Assembly: GCA_015680685.1 (NCBI GenBank)
Contig: MNCI01006660.1
Coordinates: 569,954 to 608,625 of the forward strand
DNA from: Gnetum montanum
Taxonomy: Eukaryota > Streptophyta > Gnetopsida > Gnetales > Gnetaceae
Direction of reading: 5' to 3'
Length of the DNA stretch: 38,672 bases
Shown here: positions 22,252 to 33,730 of the stretch, piece after piece
Layout of the letters: each line of letters opens with the position of its first letter
Position numbering within the stretch: position 1 is the first letter of the stretch
Position numbers and translations under genes: made by a program
Notes under the pieces: model-generated
Told to the model about the DNA's origin: nothing
The model's database searches: none
Seen by the model: only the letters and a program-made list of their open reading frames with translations

Positions 22252-22256
22252 ATTTC

Positions 22257-25050
22257 TCCCATACATTTCATATTCCATAAATATTCCTTAATGATCCATA
22301 GCTTCAAATTTACACATTCATGTAATCTAATCTTTTCAACACCACCATCACTATTTTAGCTTCAATAGGTCTTGGATTTAATTTATTATTTCAAGTTATT
22401 ACAGACTAGATTTATTTCTTCATCAATTTTCAATACTCTTATCATCAAGATTAGAATTGTAAGAGTCATAAATAATTTTAATTTAATCTACCATTATTAA
22501 CAAGAACAAACGTTAGATATCTTCAACCCATATTGTAAAACATTTTAAGGTGAACTCATGTATGTAAATTTTAATTAGTTTCAACCATTAAAACTCAAGA
22601 TATTTGGGACATCCCATCCCCAAATGTCATGGAAAATGTCAAATATACATCATATTAGATGTTATGCATAAGAAGATTGTATATCAAATTTTAAATATGT
22701 GTAACATTCGACATTATGCATAAAGGAAATAACAAAGAATGTGCAAAAAGAAGAAAAAGAAAAGAATGCTTTATTGATATTGAACAGTGTATCTAGATCA
22801 TGCTCTAAGAGTGTTTCTTAGGGTTTTCTTCCTTTGACATCTATCCCTTAGAGGTAATCTAACACTACCATAATGGTTAGTCCTATAACCAGCCAAAAGG
22901 AATGGCTAGTCCATTTCTTGTCCACATCACCCAACACTAGTGACTTGCCATTGCAAGCTCTATCACTTCATGCCGGCATGACCTCTAAGCCCAGGTATAA
23001 ATGCCTTAGGTCAAACCCCCAAAGGTCATCTCAAGAGAAACTACATTATTACAACGTACCCTTTTGGGTCTCAATTACAACCACCCTTTCGATTCTTGTT
23101 ACGATAACAATGACACTTGGTATGAAGAGATACCATCTTTGTTATGCGTCAACATCATTTGGGAATGGGGATGTGACAATATTTAAGAAAGTTAGTTTAA
23201 TCATGACTTATGATTCAGTCATGGTATTGTAGAAAAATGAATCATAAGTCCACCATGACTTGTAGTATTGTAAGTTTTGATATTTTGTTAATGAAAACTT
23301 GTGGGTTGCTTGTGGTGTTAACCAAAACTTATGGTGAGGTCATGGTTGTTCAAAGCATTCAACCATATATCATGGTTATCTTGTAATGAGTTTACCATGA
23401 CTTATGATCATCCCATGATGATTATTGCAAATAAGGTAAATTCACCATAACTCATGGCTAAGTTGTGGTATTTTGAACAACTGTAATTCTTTACATTTTA
23501 CAAGACCATGACTCATGGTTAAGTCATGGTATCCTAAAAAAATAAATTCTCCATTTCCAACTATATTATGACTTGTAGTATATTTTCATGACTCATGGTA
23601 TTACAAATTGAGAAGGACATGAATCATGATCTACTTGAGGTTAATAAAAATTCAAGAATTTGAAAGTTTTTAAGCCAAAACTTTAGCACTTTTTATTTAT
23701 CATTCCAACATCATTGTGTGATTAGGATGCTTTTGATAGTTGTTAAACTTGAGAGGTAGGCTCTTTAATTCTATGATAGAGATAATTCCAAACCTTGCTT
23801 TAAGAGATTCTTACTTGACATGTGGGGTTTGGTATTTTTTTAAATTAATAAAGAATTAATTTTTTAATGTTTCTCAGTAGCATGATTCTTTTATAGTCAA
23901 CTTTGATACACCTCAACCTCTTTGCCATGTTAAGGATCTAAACCTTCTACAGGTTTCTCAATGAGATGAAAAAGGGTCTCCACAATTGCTTATTCATCTA
24001 AGACATATTATATCTTTTGATGCTAGTGTCATAATTTTCACTTTGTAGTTTTTTCACCTTATTATGATTAGCATCAATTTGTTTGGAGTTCATGACATGA
24101 TAAAAGATAGTGCAAAAAAAGATATAAACACTAACATGAATGCATATATAAATATTGTAGTTAAGATCCTAAACAACATGACATTTCAAATGTAAAAGAA
24201 ATATTATTAAGATAAAACTCACATTATGAAAATAATGACAAATTGTCATAATCAAGTATAATAGCCAAATCTAATACCCCTACAAGAATAAGAAATATAA
24301 GTATAAATTTATAAACTTAGATAATACATTACATCTTGATTCTTTCACTCAATAAAAAAGATTAAATAATAATACATTATAGACGAATGAATTTCATTAA
24401 ATAATCATAATAAATCCTAGATAAATAAATTACATATTTGATTGGAAAAACTTACACTTAGTTTAAGTGTTTAAAAGATAATTAATAATACTCATCTTCC
24501 CATCTTGGTTGAAAAAAAGAAACATGTATGAATTCAAACTTGAACTTGAACTACATGTGCAATGAAAGTAGCATAATGGTAGTAGCAGTAGAAGATGGAT
24601 TTACAATGCAACAATAACAGTAGTGGAAGTAGTAATTACAAGGCAACAAAACTATGGTATGACAAAATGATGAATGGATAGGGTAGATATACAAACGTAG
24701 TAAAAGGATGGGAAAAAAGCTTAAATGTAAGCTACAAAGAGCTTACATTCATTTCTATCATGGATATGCAAGATATGCCACCATTAGGAGCAAGAGCAAA
24801 AGAAAAATTTCTTTATAAATTTCTACACATAAAGAGGTAGGAAGTGGAGAAAGTGGTGCATGTGAGGAATGTGATGAAAGTGGAATGAGTGGTATGAATG
24901 ACCATGACAACCTAATGCTACTATAATGATAGTCATTCCTCTTGGTAATGGAAGCAACTCCCATCCATTTTAGTATACTTGATCATGAGTACCACATATG
25001 TGAAGAGTACATGAAATCAACATCTTCAAATTATGATATTTACGAAGTGT
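22257..25050. other. Intergenic stretch, no gene recognised
   Basis: AT-rich DNA between the gypsy element and the LINE. A 119-codon frame at 22873-23232 (+) resembles nothing recognised and has no supporting context. The only organised feature is the repeat of CATGACTCATGG-like words at 23200-23640. From 23640 to 25050 nothing was found. Confidence 0.5.
23200..23640. repeat. Cluster of imperfect CATGACTCATG palindromic words
   Basis: About nine variants of CATGACTTATG, CATGACTCATGG and AAGTCATGGTA occur in both orientations at irregular spacing of roughly 30-80 bp. This is probably a decayed tandem or foldback repeat. Confidence 0.55.
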
Positions 25051-27500
25051 ATTCAAAATAATAGGATATTCATAAGGCTTTGTTTGATGAGGACTACTTG
25101 TAGGCTAGATGGAATATTCAGAATGCAAATAAGAGTTGTAGATAGAGTTTAGTTAAGATATATAAATGCTTGATTAGAACCAAGATAATGAAATTTATTA
25201 GGGAGTAGCATGAATATTTTCTTACACCATTAAAAATTATCCTAGATAGTTTTGGTAATGTTTTCATCATGAAGACACTTCATCATTTAATTTTTCTTTT
25301 TAAGATATTTTTTCATTTTATAATGAAATATTTATAGAAGAATATGATAATTCTCTTACTCTTGTATAGCAATTTCTTCTCCAATTTACCCTTAAGGGAG
25401 TCAAAAAATATATTAAAAATCTAGCATTTGGCAAAGTTATATATTTAGATGGTTTATATTAAGAGTTATTGAAGTGAGTAGGACCTACTTTTCATAGAAA
25501 AATTTAACATAGATTAAATTTAGTAATGGATTAAGAATCTGATCAACATTGGAAAACTAGTAAAGGTATCTTGTTATATAACAAGAAGTATAAAAATAAT
25601 TTAGATAGCTATTGAATGATCATTATAAGTAAGATTTTTGCTATGTTATTTGGAAATTTTCAAAAAAAGAACATAATTAGTTCTTGGGTTAAATTTAACT
25701 AGATTAGGATAATATGTCAAGTAGATTTTAGATAAAATAACTCACCTATTGATTACTTTGTTACTCTTAAAAATTCCATGAAGTTTGCAAGAATTTCTAA
25801 TAAATTTTTTAAATGTTTTTTTATTATTTTATAAAAGCATATGAATCATTAATTTGTACAAAACTATGAATATGCTTGCATAAAATTATCCTCTTTTCGA
25901 ATTTAATTATAGCAACTCAAAGCATGTATGAGAAAGTGATTATTGAAATTATAAAAAGTAATTTAGAGAATTTTCATTCCAAATAAAAATTGGAGTTAAG
26001 AAAAGGTTATCTACCTTCTTTGACTCTCTTTGGTATTTTTGCTAATGAAATGCAAGAATAGTTATGTAATAGAAAAGATGGTCATGCTATCATAATTGGT
26101 TCTTAAGTAGTAAATCTTTTTTTTATTTGAAGATGATGCTACCTTGATCTCCACTACTATAGAAGGTGTGAAAAGTATATTTTAAATTTTAGAAAATTAT
26201 TGTCACTCATCTTGTCTTCAAGTGAATGTGGATAAAACCAAATAGATGATCTAGGATATAAGAAATACTTATAACTTTCAGTTTGGAGGTAACAATGTAA
26301 AAATAGTAGATTCTTTTAAATATTTGGGTCTCATTTATATGAACTTATCGGCAAACATCGTGAATACCTTGGGATTCCAAACCCTAATTGCCCTCTCTGT
26401 GGAGGTCCTGATGAATTTGGCCACGTTTTTTGGCATTGCCCCTTTGCTTAGTCTTCATGGGAGTGGGTTTCTAAAGTTTTCCCTTTGTGCAAGTTTTCCC
26501 ATGAGGATATCTTGTTCAGCCTTCTGGCCACCTGCTCTGCTGACCTTCAATTTCTTTGGGAAGTTATTAGGCCCCTTGTTCTTTACTATATATGGAAGCG
26601 TAGATGCACTGCTCTTTTCCAGAACACTAATTCGTCTAACACTAACCATTTAACTATTATGAAAAAATTTCAAATTCTTCGCCTTGTGCATTTCCAACTT
26701 ATATCTCACACTTCTAAGTTAAAGTTGGATACTAATCAGTTGTTTTATTGTTTGCAGCCTTGGAGCAAATACACCAATTCATGCACAATTACCCATCTCG
26801 ATCTGCTACATAGGAGTGTCTCATCATAATTTTGAGCATTTTTAGCTCTCTGTTGTTGCTTTGGTCTTATTAACTCGCAGTTCTTATTAATTCCTAGCAT
26901 GAGGTTGCTCTTTGGAATGTACTCCCACACCTTGTGAAGGATTATGTATCAAGATGTTTTCCTTCAACATCTGCATTTGACATTGTTATTCTCCCTATTT
27001 AACCATCAATATGTTTAGATGTTGATCATGTACTTAATCTCATTTAATTAATAAAATTCTCTTTTTGGGGTTCAACACCCCCCCTCTCATTTATATGAAT
27101 TGTTACATGTGAGGAAAGTGAATAAAAAAAGAATAGAAAGAGGTTTTAGGGATCTTTTTACTTTCATAAATAAGTGCAAGAAGTTAGTACTCTAGGCTTG
27201 GAAGGTTAAAAAGAAAATTTTATGAAGTATTATCTATCCTACTATTTTGTATTGTTGTGTTATTTAGGAACCTAGACTAAGTGATAAGCCTTGATAAAAT
27301 ATTGAAAGAGTACAGAAAAATTTCTTCTCAATGAATTAAAGATGAAGATGCAAACACCTTATTCAGTGATATATGTAAAGGTGAATTATTACCTTTAGAA
27401 GTATAATACTTATGTTAATTTATTACTTATAGCTTACATATCTCAAGGAAAGAAATATTCTCTAAAGCATTTCTTGAGGATTTATTTAACAATTGATATT
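25050..27500 (+). pseudogene. Decayed LINE ORF2 reverse transcriptase
   Basis: L1-type RT blocks can be read through many stops. The active-site segment is FEDDATLIST, with both Asp codons intact at 26132-26137. It is followed by the helix HSSCLQVNVDKTK and then FKYLGL near 26315. After a nested insertion (26344-27084) the same protein resumes with KVNKKRIERGF, INKCKKLVL, YPTILYCCVI and a SISRESW-like segment near 27,290. Only the RT palm and thumb are recognisable; endonuclease and ORF1 were not found. No poly(A) tail was identified. Confidence 0.7.
26329..27099 (+). mobile_element. Younger 5'-truncated LINE nested in the older LINE, 15-bp target duplication
   Basis: The insert 26344-27084 is flanked by identical 15-mers TCTCATTTATATGAA (26329-26343 and 27085-27099). 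It encodes the C-terminal zinc-binding domain of a plant LINE RT: NCPLCGGPDEFGHVFWHCPF near 26,386-26,445, then SSWEWVSKVF, an open frame to 26829 with WEVIRPLVLYYIWKRR. The CPLC...H...C pattern is the zf-RVT type. The frame is nearly intact, with a stop at 26451 where a transition may have hit. The 3' end has AATAAAATTC and a small GGGGT/ACCCC hairpin (27067-27081) rather than a poly(A) tail. Confidence 0.85.
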
Positions 27501-27563
27501 TTCAAATGTATTAGTTAATATATGTATCCTTGTGCTTTGTACTATATAGTATCTAGATGTTGG

Positions 27564-28136
27564 CTAATCTCTAATAGCTTTTACCTGGGTAGCATCTATT
27601 GAATTTGATTTTAAAAAATCACATCCTAAGTACATGATATTTCTGTTAAAGAAATGAATTTTATTTATGTTGAAAACCTGATGTGTCTCTTCCAATTTGA
27701 GATATAGACTTTTGAAATGTTCCAAGTACTCCTCCTCATTAGAAATATATACCAAAATGTCATCAAAGAATATAGTACAATACTTACTAATCAAATCTTT
27801 GAGGACATCATGCATCAACCTCATGAATGTGGCAAGAGAATTTGTAAGCCCAAATAGTATCACTAATCACTCAAATAATTCATCTAGTATCTTGAAAGTG
27901 GTCATCCATTCATCATCTTGTTTGATTTTATTTTGATGATATTTGGTAGCACATCACATGCCACAACATCATGATAACTTCCAATATTAAACTTTAAAAT
28001 AACATATTCTTTCATTTGTTGAGAAATCCTTAGAAAACCAATGTACCTTGTAGGATCTAAGATGAGTATATATCATGAAATCCAGTTTAGCAATATCACT
28101 AGAGAAAATAACATTTTCTTGGGCTCCCCCGTTGAA
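27564..28136 (-). pseudogene. Second gypsy lineage: protease fused to RT by internal deletion
   Basis: Minus-strand frames read a protease segment at about 28,136-27,960 (NGGAQENVIFSSDIAKLDF, then HWFSKDFSTNERICYF). Just after it comes RT: YHQNKIKQDDEWMTTFK, ILFGLTNSLATFMRLMHDVL, FFDDILVYIS, YLEHFKSLYLKLEE and IMYLGCDF. The intervening part of pol (end of protease, start of RT) is missing, with the junction near 27,950. The RT active site FFDD is intact, and FMRLM with DDILVYS favours a chromovirus-type gypsy, unlike the 13.3-kb element. It is cut on the left after the RT palm and on the right by the GC-rich insertion. The gag at 34.5-36.6 kb is probably its 5' part. Confidence 0.75.
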
Positions 28137-28800
28137 ACACCGTGAAAATTGTGAGTCGGCCTTAGGTGAAGATGCGTGATTCAGGTAAATGTACATGACA
28201 GAATTCTAGAAGGGAGAACAAGGTAAGGCAAGGCAAGAAGGCATGCAGCATCAAGACTTTGATTTTCTTTTGCAGATTCCCTATCTTACTATGTTTTCCG
28301 TCTTTACACTATAGCACGCAACATAGCGTAATGATTCTTTGCGTAACATAGTCTGATATTCGAAGGCGGTTTACTTCAGCAAATTTGGCGAAGCCCAAGG
28401 CCTAAGCAGCGTAATATGCAATCTCTCGTGTATTCTGCTAAGTCTTTTGTCCAAGGGCAGATTTACGCTCTATTACGCAAGGCAGCGTAATGAGCTTCAA
28501 AAGCGTCAAAGAGAATCCAAAGGAAGCGCAACAGATCAACTTTTTTCTCTTTCTTGCAGATTGGGCACCTTACGCTTGTTACGCAACGCAGCGTATGTCA
28601 GCGTAATCCATCACCAAGTTAATCATTGTTTACGCTTCATTGTTTACGCTTCACTACGCTTGGCAGCGTAAACGAGCGTAAGGCAACTTGAGTCCATTAC
28701 AACACTTGTTATTTACGCTCTTTTATGCGACACAATGCATACGAGCGTAATGTAGTCCAAAATCAATTAAGACATGCCCGATCCACACTTGTTATTCATA

Positions 28801-28830
28801 CGCACAATACGCAGATGCGTGTATTGTGCG
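28801..28830. repeat. 10-bp perfect inverted repeat in the LTR
   Basis: CGCACAATAC (28801-28810) and GTATTGTGCG (28821-28830) are exact reverse complements around a 10-base loop. This is about 100 bp upstream of the TATA box. Confidence 0.8.
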
Positions 28831-28931
28831 TAGTCACGAATTTCAACACAAAGACGATCAAGTCAACGATCTTCCGAAGAGTTTGAAACACGTGTCATTA
28901 CAGCTATTTCTTCTTCACATGTCGTCAAACT

Positions 28932-28939
28932 TATAAATA
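28932..28939 (+). promoter_or_regulatory. TATA box of the GC-rich element's LTR
   Basis: TATAAATA is followed by an AG-rich transcribed leader (GAGGAGGAGAAAACAG near 28,965). The distance to gag (29972) fits U3-R-U5 plus leader. Confidence 0.6.
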
Positions 28940-29735
28940 CCTCAGTTGGCAAAAGAGACGACGAGGAGGAGAAAACAGAAAAAAGATACACAGAGAAACA
29001 GAGAAAGAGAGCAGCATTTATTTTGGCAATCTTTTGGCAGCACCATCCTTTAACAGAGACAGGAAACATTTTGCAAAAACATTGGCGGCAGGAGCGATTA
29101 CCCTTTTGGCGAAAACACAACTTTCTCCATCGGTGATAGCTGACAGTTCCGAGCAAAGACTACCCAAGGCAAAAGGAGTAGATCAGAGATCGAGAGATCA
29201 TCTGGTGTGGCTTGTGAGTTCTATTGATCAGAAACAGTTGATCGATAGATGACAGAACTTGACCTTCCTTGCATCCCATCTCCGGCCTACAAGGTAGATC
29301 AGACTCCATTTTGTACTTCTGCTTCGACAGTTTTCTTATTACTTTGTGTTTGTTTCATTCAAAAAAATCAGGGTCTCCCTAGTGTAACTTGAATATACAA
29401 AATACTCATTTTTCCAGGTCAAACCATAGATCTTGTAATCACGCATTTCTCTCGTGTCTGATTCCTTTTACCGCGTTAACGTTATCATTATTGTAATTCA
29501 TCTACATTGTTTTTCTCTCATTTCGTAACTCGTCGAATCAAATCGTTCTGTGAAATATTCATAATCTCCATCAGTTTACTAATTTAGTAAGTCCCTGCCT
29601 GATTGACAAGACCGTTCAGGGCACTGCGGATTCGTTTTCTCCAGCATAACCCTCGCACGGATCCGCGGTTAAGACTGTGTACATGGATTTTGTTTGGTAT
29701 TCCAGCTACCGACATTTTCTGTTGTTACAGTTTTC

Positions 29736-29754
29736 TGGTGCTAGAAGGAGGGCC
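29736..29754 (+). other. Candidate primer-binding site
   Basis: TGGTGCTAGAAGGAGGGCC begins with TGG as expected for complementarity to a tRNA CCA end, just after the LTR. The tRNA was not identified. Confidence 0.45.
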
Positions 29755-29971
29755 TAGGCTCCGATCCGTATTTTTTGGGTAGCCCTGTTAGCAATTTATA
29801 CCCAAAAACGTAAACATAATACCTCTAGGGAAGTTTACGGCAAATCGTGTGGTATAGATCAGTCACAGGAACGATTCGTTTGGAATCCTACAGGGTAGAA
29901 AGCCTATTCGTGATCTTTTTGTCAGCCATCGTTTAGATCCAGTCGTACGTTGTCGTCAATATACTTGATCA

Positions 29972-32300
29972 ATGGATTCCGCATACACTACCACGACCAC
30001 CATGGTCGCCGCTGATTTGGGTGCCACATCTGTGAACCCCATCGCTGTCACCAGACCAGCTTCTGGTGCAGCAGGACCTCAGGGACCATCGCGTCAGTCA
30101 TTGAGACTACAAGGGAAAGACCCAGTATTCACTGTCATAACCCCTGAGGAATAGAATTTCATCTGCATCAAGATCCAGGCGAAGCTTGCCCTTAGCCGAG
30201 TCGAAATCGAGGCGAAGTGGAATTTCGAGATGATCCATTGAGGGGATCAGGATTTCACCCCAACAGCCTATGACATTATCCCTTTAACAGACCATCAACA
30301 TGAAATTATAACACAGTTGGTCATGGGTAAGAGCCAGGCTACACGGGCTATGACGGAGCCCTAGAATGGGGAGGAGGAAGAGGATGAATTTGCAGCCCAG
30401 TTTGAACATTCGTACCATACTCTGAGCCCCCACACGTACACAAATCCCCTGTTTCCTTACAATGGAGAAGCCACCCCTCTTAACCCAGCCATGACCACAC
30501 AAACGCACTTCCCTGTCATTCCCCAAGCCACTGCGCAGCCATCTGGGCTACAAGTGCAAGTACCCCACAATAACATGGGGCGGTTTTGTCACCGCGCGTG
30601 CTCAGCATTCCATCGGTGGTTCCAGCGACCACCACGCCCCATTTCATCCCTCAAATCCAACCCCACACCATATCCATAACTCACTTGGTGTAGAATTTAT
30701 CGCTTCTGCACCCTCCAACCCAATAGATAACCGCCATTGTGCCGCCTCAAATACCCGTCTGACAGCCTATCGCAGGTCAGTGGACCATCCCCGTGGCACA
30801 ATATAACCAGTCCGCAGTATATGGTGTGCAAGCCTCACTTGCACCTATGACGCATGTTCTGTAGACAATCCCACAATATCCATATCCCTATCCCGCGCAG
30901 CAGGCGGCGGCTAACCTGTCTTCTCAGACCGGTGGGTGGTGGTCCTCACAGGTCCCCCTGCCTATAGGGATCCCTGCCCTACCATCTACCGGCCAAATCA
31001 TCCCACCATTTCCACTGCCTGACACAGCTTTTCCAGGTCAGCCCCCTACTCTTATTGTACAGACACCTCCACCAACAGGTCTAGACCAAGCCTTTTTACT
31101 TATTCAAACCCTCACTGAGGAGGTTAGGTGCCTTAAGGCCGCTGGCTCAGACACTGTACAGGTCATGGACTTCTACCAAGATGATCCTATTAGCTCAGTG
31201 GTCCCTATGCTGTCATTGCCACCGGGGATGTCCTTACCTCATTTTACTAAATATAATGGGGAGGGGGATCCTAATGCTCATTTAGTCACCTTTAGATCCG
31301 AATCCTTGTTGCTGCAATAGTGGCCTCACACGATTATCCGTGTCTTTGCTATGTTTCTTACAGGGAAAGCTTTAGATTGGTATCGAGCCCTCCCACGCTC
31401 TTCCATTTCAACCTTGGAAGAGCTTTTGACACAATTTGTGACTCGCTTGGATCAACTCATGGGAGTGAAACAAGACCCTCTCGAACTGGTCCAGAAGTTC
31501 ATACAACGCTGGAATGCTACTTTGAATGAAATTCATGAGCCAATCGTGGAGCCACACTTACTGGCCATCTTCAAAGAAGCAGTCAATGACTTTATTAAGT
31601 GAAAGCTATATTATCTTTCCCCTAACTCTTTACATCAGGCCTTCGCTCAAACAAGAAGCATCCAAGATACTGCGGAGGCCAGCAAAGACCCGACGTATGT
31701 CGCCTACAAGAACGCTCACAACAAGGGCAAGGACCAAGGTAAAACGACGAAAACGACAGTAGCTGCACTTGCTGAGAGCACAAAGAACAAGAACAAGAAG
31801 GCACCTACAGTGCCTCCTGAAACCACAGCCAGTGCGGGGAGTACTAGCCAAGACACAGCTGCCCTTGAAGGGCCCCCCAGCCAAAACCAAACTTTGAGCG
31901 TAAAGATCGCTCAAAGTATACAGCCTTGCCTGTAAAACACTCAGAACTATTGAAATAATTGTTAGGGGTAGGATACATGCAACCCAAAAGGGTATCCGAA
32001 GAAGCTCTGAAGCGTCACAGACGTTATTGTGAACTGCTGAAGAATTCTTCTTTAGCCTTACCTAACGAACCACCAGTTCTGAAATCTTTCAGGCTGGACC
32101 ATTTCTATGACTACCACCAGTTGTGTGGTCATGACAAAGATTACTGCTAGGCATTGAAGGACGACATTCAACGCATGATCGACGAGGGTCATTTGAAACT
32201 AGACGGCAGTTGTCCGACGTGTCCGGAAAACCAAGCATTGCACGTGTATAAGGATCCGTTGAATGTAAACGACGCACCCTATACAATCAATGTGGTGAGT
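29972..32300 (+). pseudogene. Gag of the GC-rich gypsy element (Tat-like)
   Basis: It starts MDSAYTTTTTMVAADLG at 29972. A long proline- and glutamine-rich linker follows (30,450-31,100). The gag core is at 31,190-31,600: LPHFTKYNGEGDPNAHL, FLTGKALDWYRALPRSSI, then LEELLTQFVTRL and FIQRWNAT, the standard Retrotrans_gag pattern. A lysine-rich segment (31,730-31,800) precedes a Tat-type ending near 32,100-32,190: YHQLCGHDKDYC then LKDDIQRMIDEGHL. Interruptions include stops at 30152, 31318 and 31600 and a frameshift near 31,900. Most stops are TAG in Q or W context. Decay is far milder than in the other elements. Confidence 0.8.
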
Positions 32301-32739
32301 ACAGACAGTGAGAGGAAGGCACCACCCAAACAACCTTTTTTTTGCGTGTACCTACCAGCTCAAAACAGGGGGGAAACCTTTCATCGACAGCTAGTGGCAT
32401 CTCTAGGCCACCTTTTATCGTTCGTGCACCTTATCAGAATGCCACTCAGCCACGTAGTAACAACAAAGCCGTGGCCTCGTCCGCGCACACGCATAAAGCG
32501 CCTTTCATTATTAGAGCGCCAAAATCACCAGCTACTCCTCTCACACAGGGGCAGGCCTCTAACCAAAATCGCCAACCGCCACATGACAAACAAAAGGGAA
32601 AAGACGCATTTGTTAACGCCACAAAAGACCACTTTACGCTCGGCTTCCCTAAGCCTAGGCCCCTGGCCTCTGTGCTTTCTCCTGTACCTCAGGGGCAAGA
32701 CAAAGGTGCAGAAATGTAGCCACCTCCTCTCGGGGAGAA

Positions 32740-33730
32740 AAAGAACAATCCCCCGACTGACATCGTTCCACCTTGGGAGATTCATCTCTTGGGACGAATG
32801 GAAAAAGACAAGGGGAATAAACAACCTAGCCGAGAGAAGGACCTCCTCGACGTGTTCACTCAGGTTAAACAGGCTCTAAAACAAAAAAATATAACGCTGA
32901 GCCTCTATGACCTACTTATGACATCCCAAAAACACCGTGAGGCTATGGTCCGTATGCTGACATCCATACCTGTGGATGAAAGCTTACCAGCGGAGGAGGA
33001 AGTGATACACGCTGTCATGTTTCCTTCCAAAGCTGAGCAACCTAAGCCCACCTCATTGACCTTTCATGACGAGTCCATCAAAGATGATCCTGAGAAAGGT
33101 TAGGTGATAACTAAACCCATGTTCATCACCATTCGGGTTGATCAATATCGAATCCAGAGGGTACACGTGGACGACGGCGCAGCTGCAAATGTCATTCCTT
33201 ATCCCATCGTGGATAGGTTGGGTCTGGTCGACCAGATCATTCCCACAACGACAACATGCGGAAAGTCATTCAATGGAGCGAGGGTTCAGGTTAAGGGGAT
33301 GGTGTGTATCGAGTTTGTGGCAGGGAATCAATTCCCAACGGATGCCACATTCCTAGTCGTCGAGGAGATGCCTGGGTTCAATCTGATCTTGGGGAGGTCC
33401 TCGTTAGCCCAGCTGAGGGCGGTTTCATCACCGATACATTAGGAAATACACTTACGCTATGCAGGAGGGGAGGTCGTAATACACGATGATGAAATCAACC
33501 CCAGGACTATTAACAATATTGAAGAAGAACCTTGTTCGAAGATAGAAACATCAGATGATAAAACCCATCTCCAAATCCCTCAACAAATCAAAGCCAACGA
33601 TGACAGTCTAGCCTGGATCAACCTGCCATTTCAGGATGGCGGCATGGAGGAGTCAGACTATAAATCCCTTCGCCTTTACGCAACACTGAACGTAAAGGCC
33701 ATTAAGAAACAATTGCGAATTAGCGGTTGA
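32740..33730 (+). pseudogene. Aspartic protease region of the GC-rich element
   Basis: A linker (32789-33103) with KQALKQKNITLSLYDLLM leads, after a TAG, into a 112-codon retropepsin (33104-33442): MFITIRVDQYRIQRVHV, DDGAAANVIPYPIV, then FNLILGRSSLAQLRAV. The catalytic Asp before D-G-A is present (33170-33172) and ILGRSSL matches the usual ILGRPWL. A short stretch beyond the stop (to 33730) reads on as the usual spacer before RT. RT, RNase H and integrase are missing and the sequence turns to non-coding repeats, so the element is a 5' half only. Confidence 0.8.

Larger units (their letters stand above)
8972..22256 (-). mobile_element. Complete but defective 13.3-kb Ty3/gypsy retrotransposon
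   Basis: The element runs from 22251 (5' end) to 8977 on the minus strand. It is bounded by LTRs in direct orientation and by the target duplication ATTTC at 8972-8976 and 22252-22256. In order it contains the 5' LTR, primer-binding site (21416-21399), gag (from 21254), protease, RT, RNase H, integrase (to about 15,060), a 2-kb untranslated region, an extra sense reading frame (13011-10121), a polypurine tract (9923-9913) and the 3' LTR. RT words such as LNW, EGIVLGHKI and FGLCNAPTTF, together with the tRNA-Asp-like primer site, point to the non-chromovirus Athila/Tat side of plant gypsy elements. The two LTRs differ at many sites and by indels, so the insertion is old. No protein is intact. 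Confidence 0.9.
28140..29729 (+). repeat. 5' LTR of the GC-rich gypsy element
   Basis: CpG-rich sequence starts abruptly near 28,136 inside the older protease. The LTR ends at TTACA (29729), followed six bases later by the candidate primer site. Its U3 (28,300-28,860) is studded with GCGTAA and TTACGC words, and a TATA box is at 28932-28939. The exact left edge is uncertain within about 20 bp, and no target duplication was identified. The 97- and 80-codon frames here are not considered genes. Confidence 0.6.

Noticed and set aside
22252-22264. Alternative LTR edge at CTCCCA with a displaced CATTTC duplication
   Set aside because: Alignment with the solo LTR and copy C shows the LTR begins at T-G/A-ATG; this puts ATTTC directly at the edge, and TGGGAG in the 3' copy is then the polypurine tract.
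22873-23232. 119-codon plus-strand open frame with a hydrophobic stretch
   Set aside because: No recognised domain, no conserved neighbour, and its end runs into the CATGACTCATG repeat cluster.
32154-32879. 241-codon plus-strand open frame, the longest in the window
   Set aside because: It starts in the Tat-type gag end but drifts into Arg/Leu/His-rich sequence without domains; neighbouring frames also stay open because of high GC. Taken as the gag-protease linker, not a separate gene.
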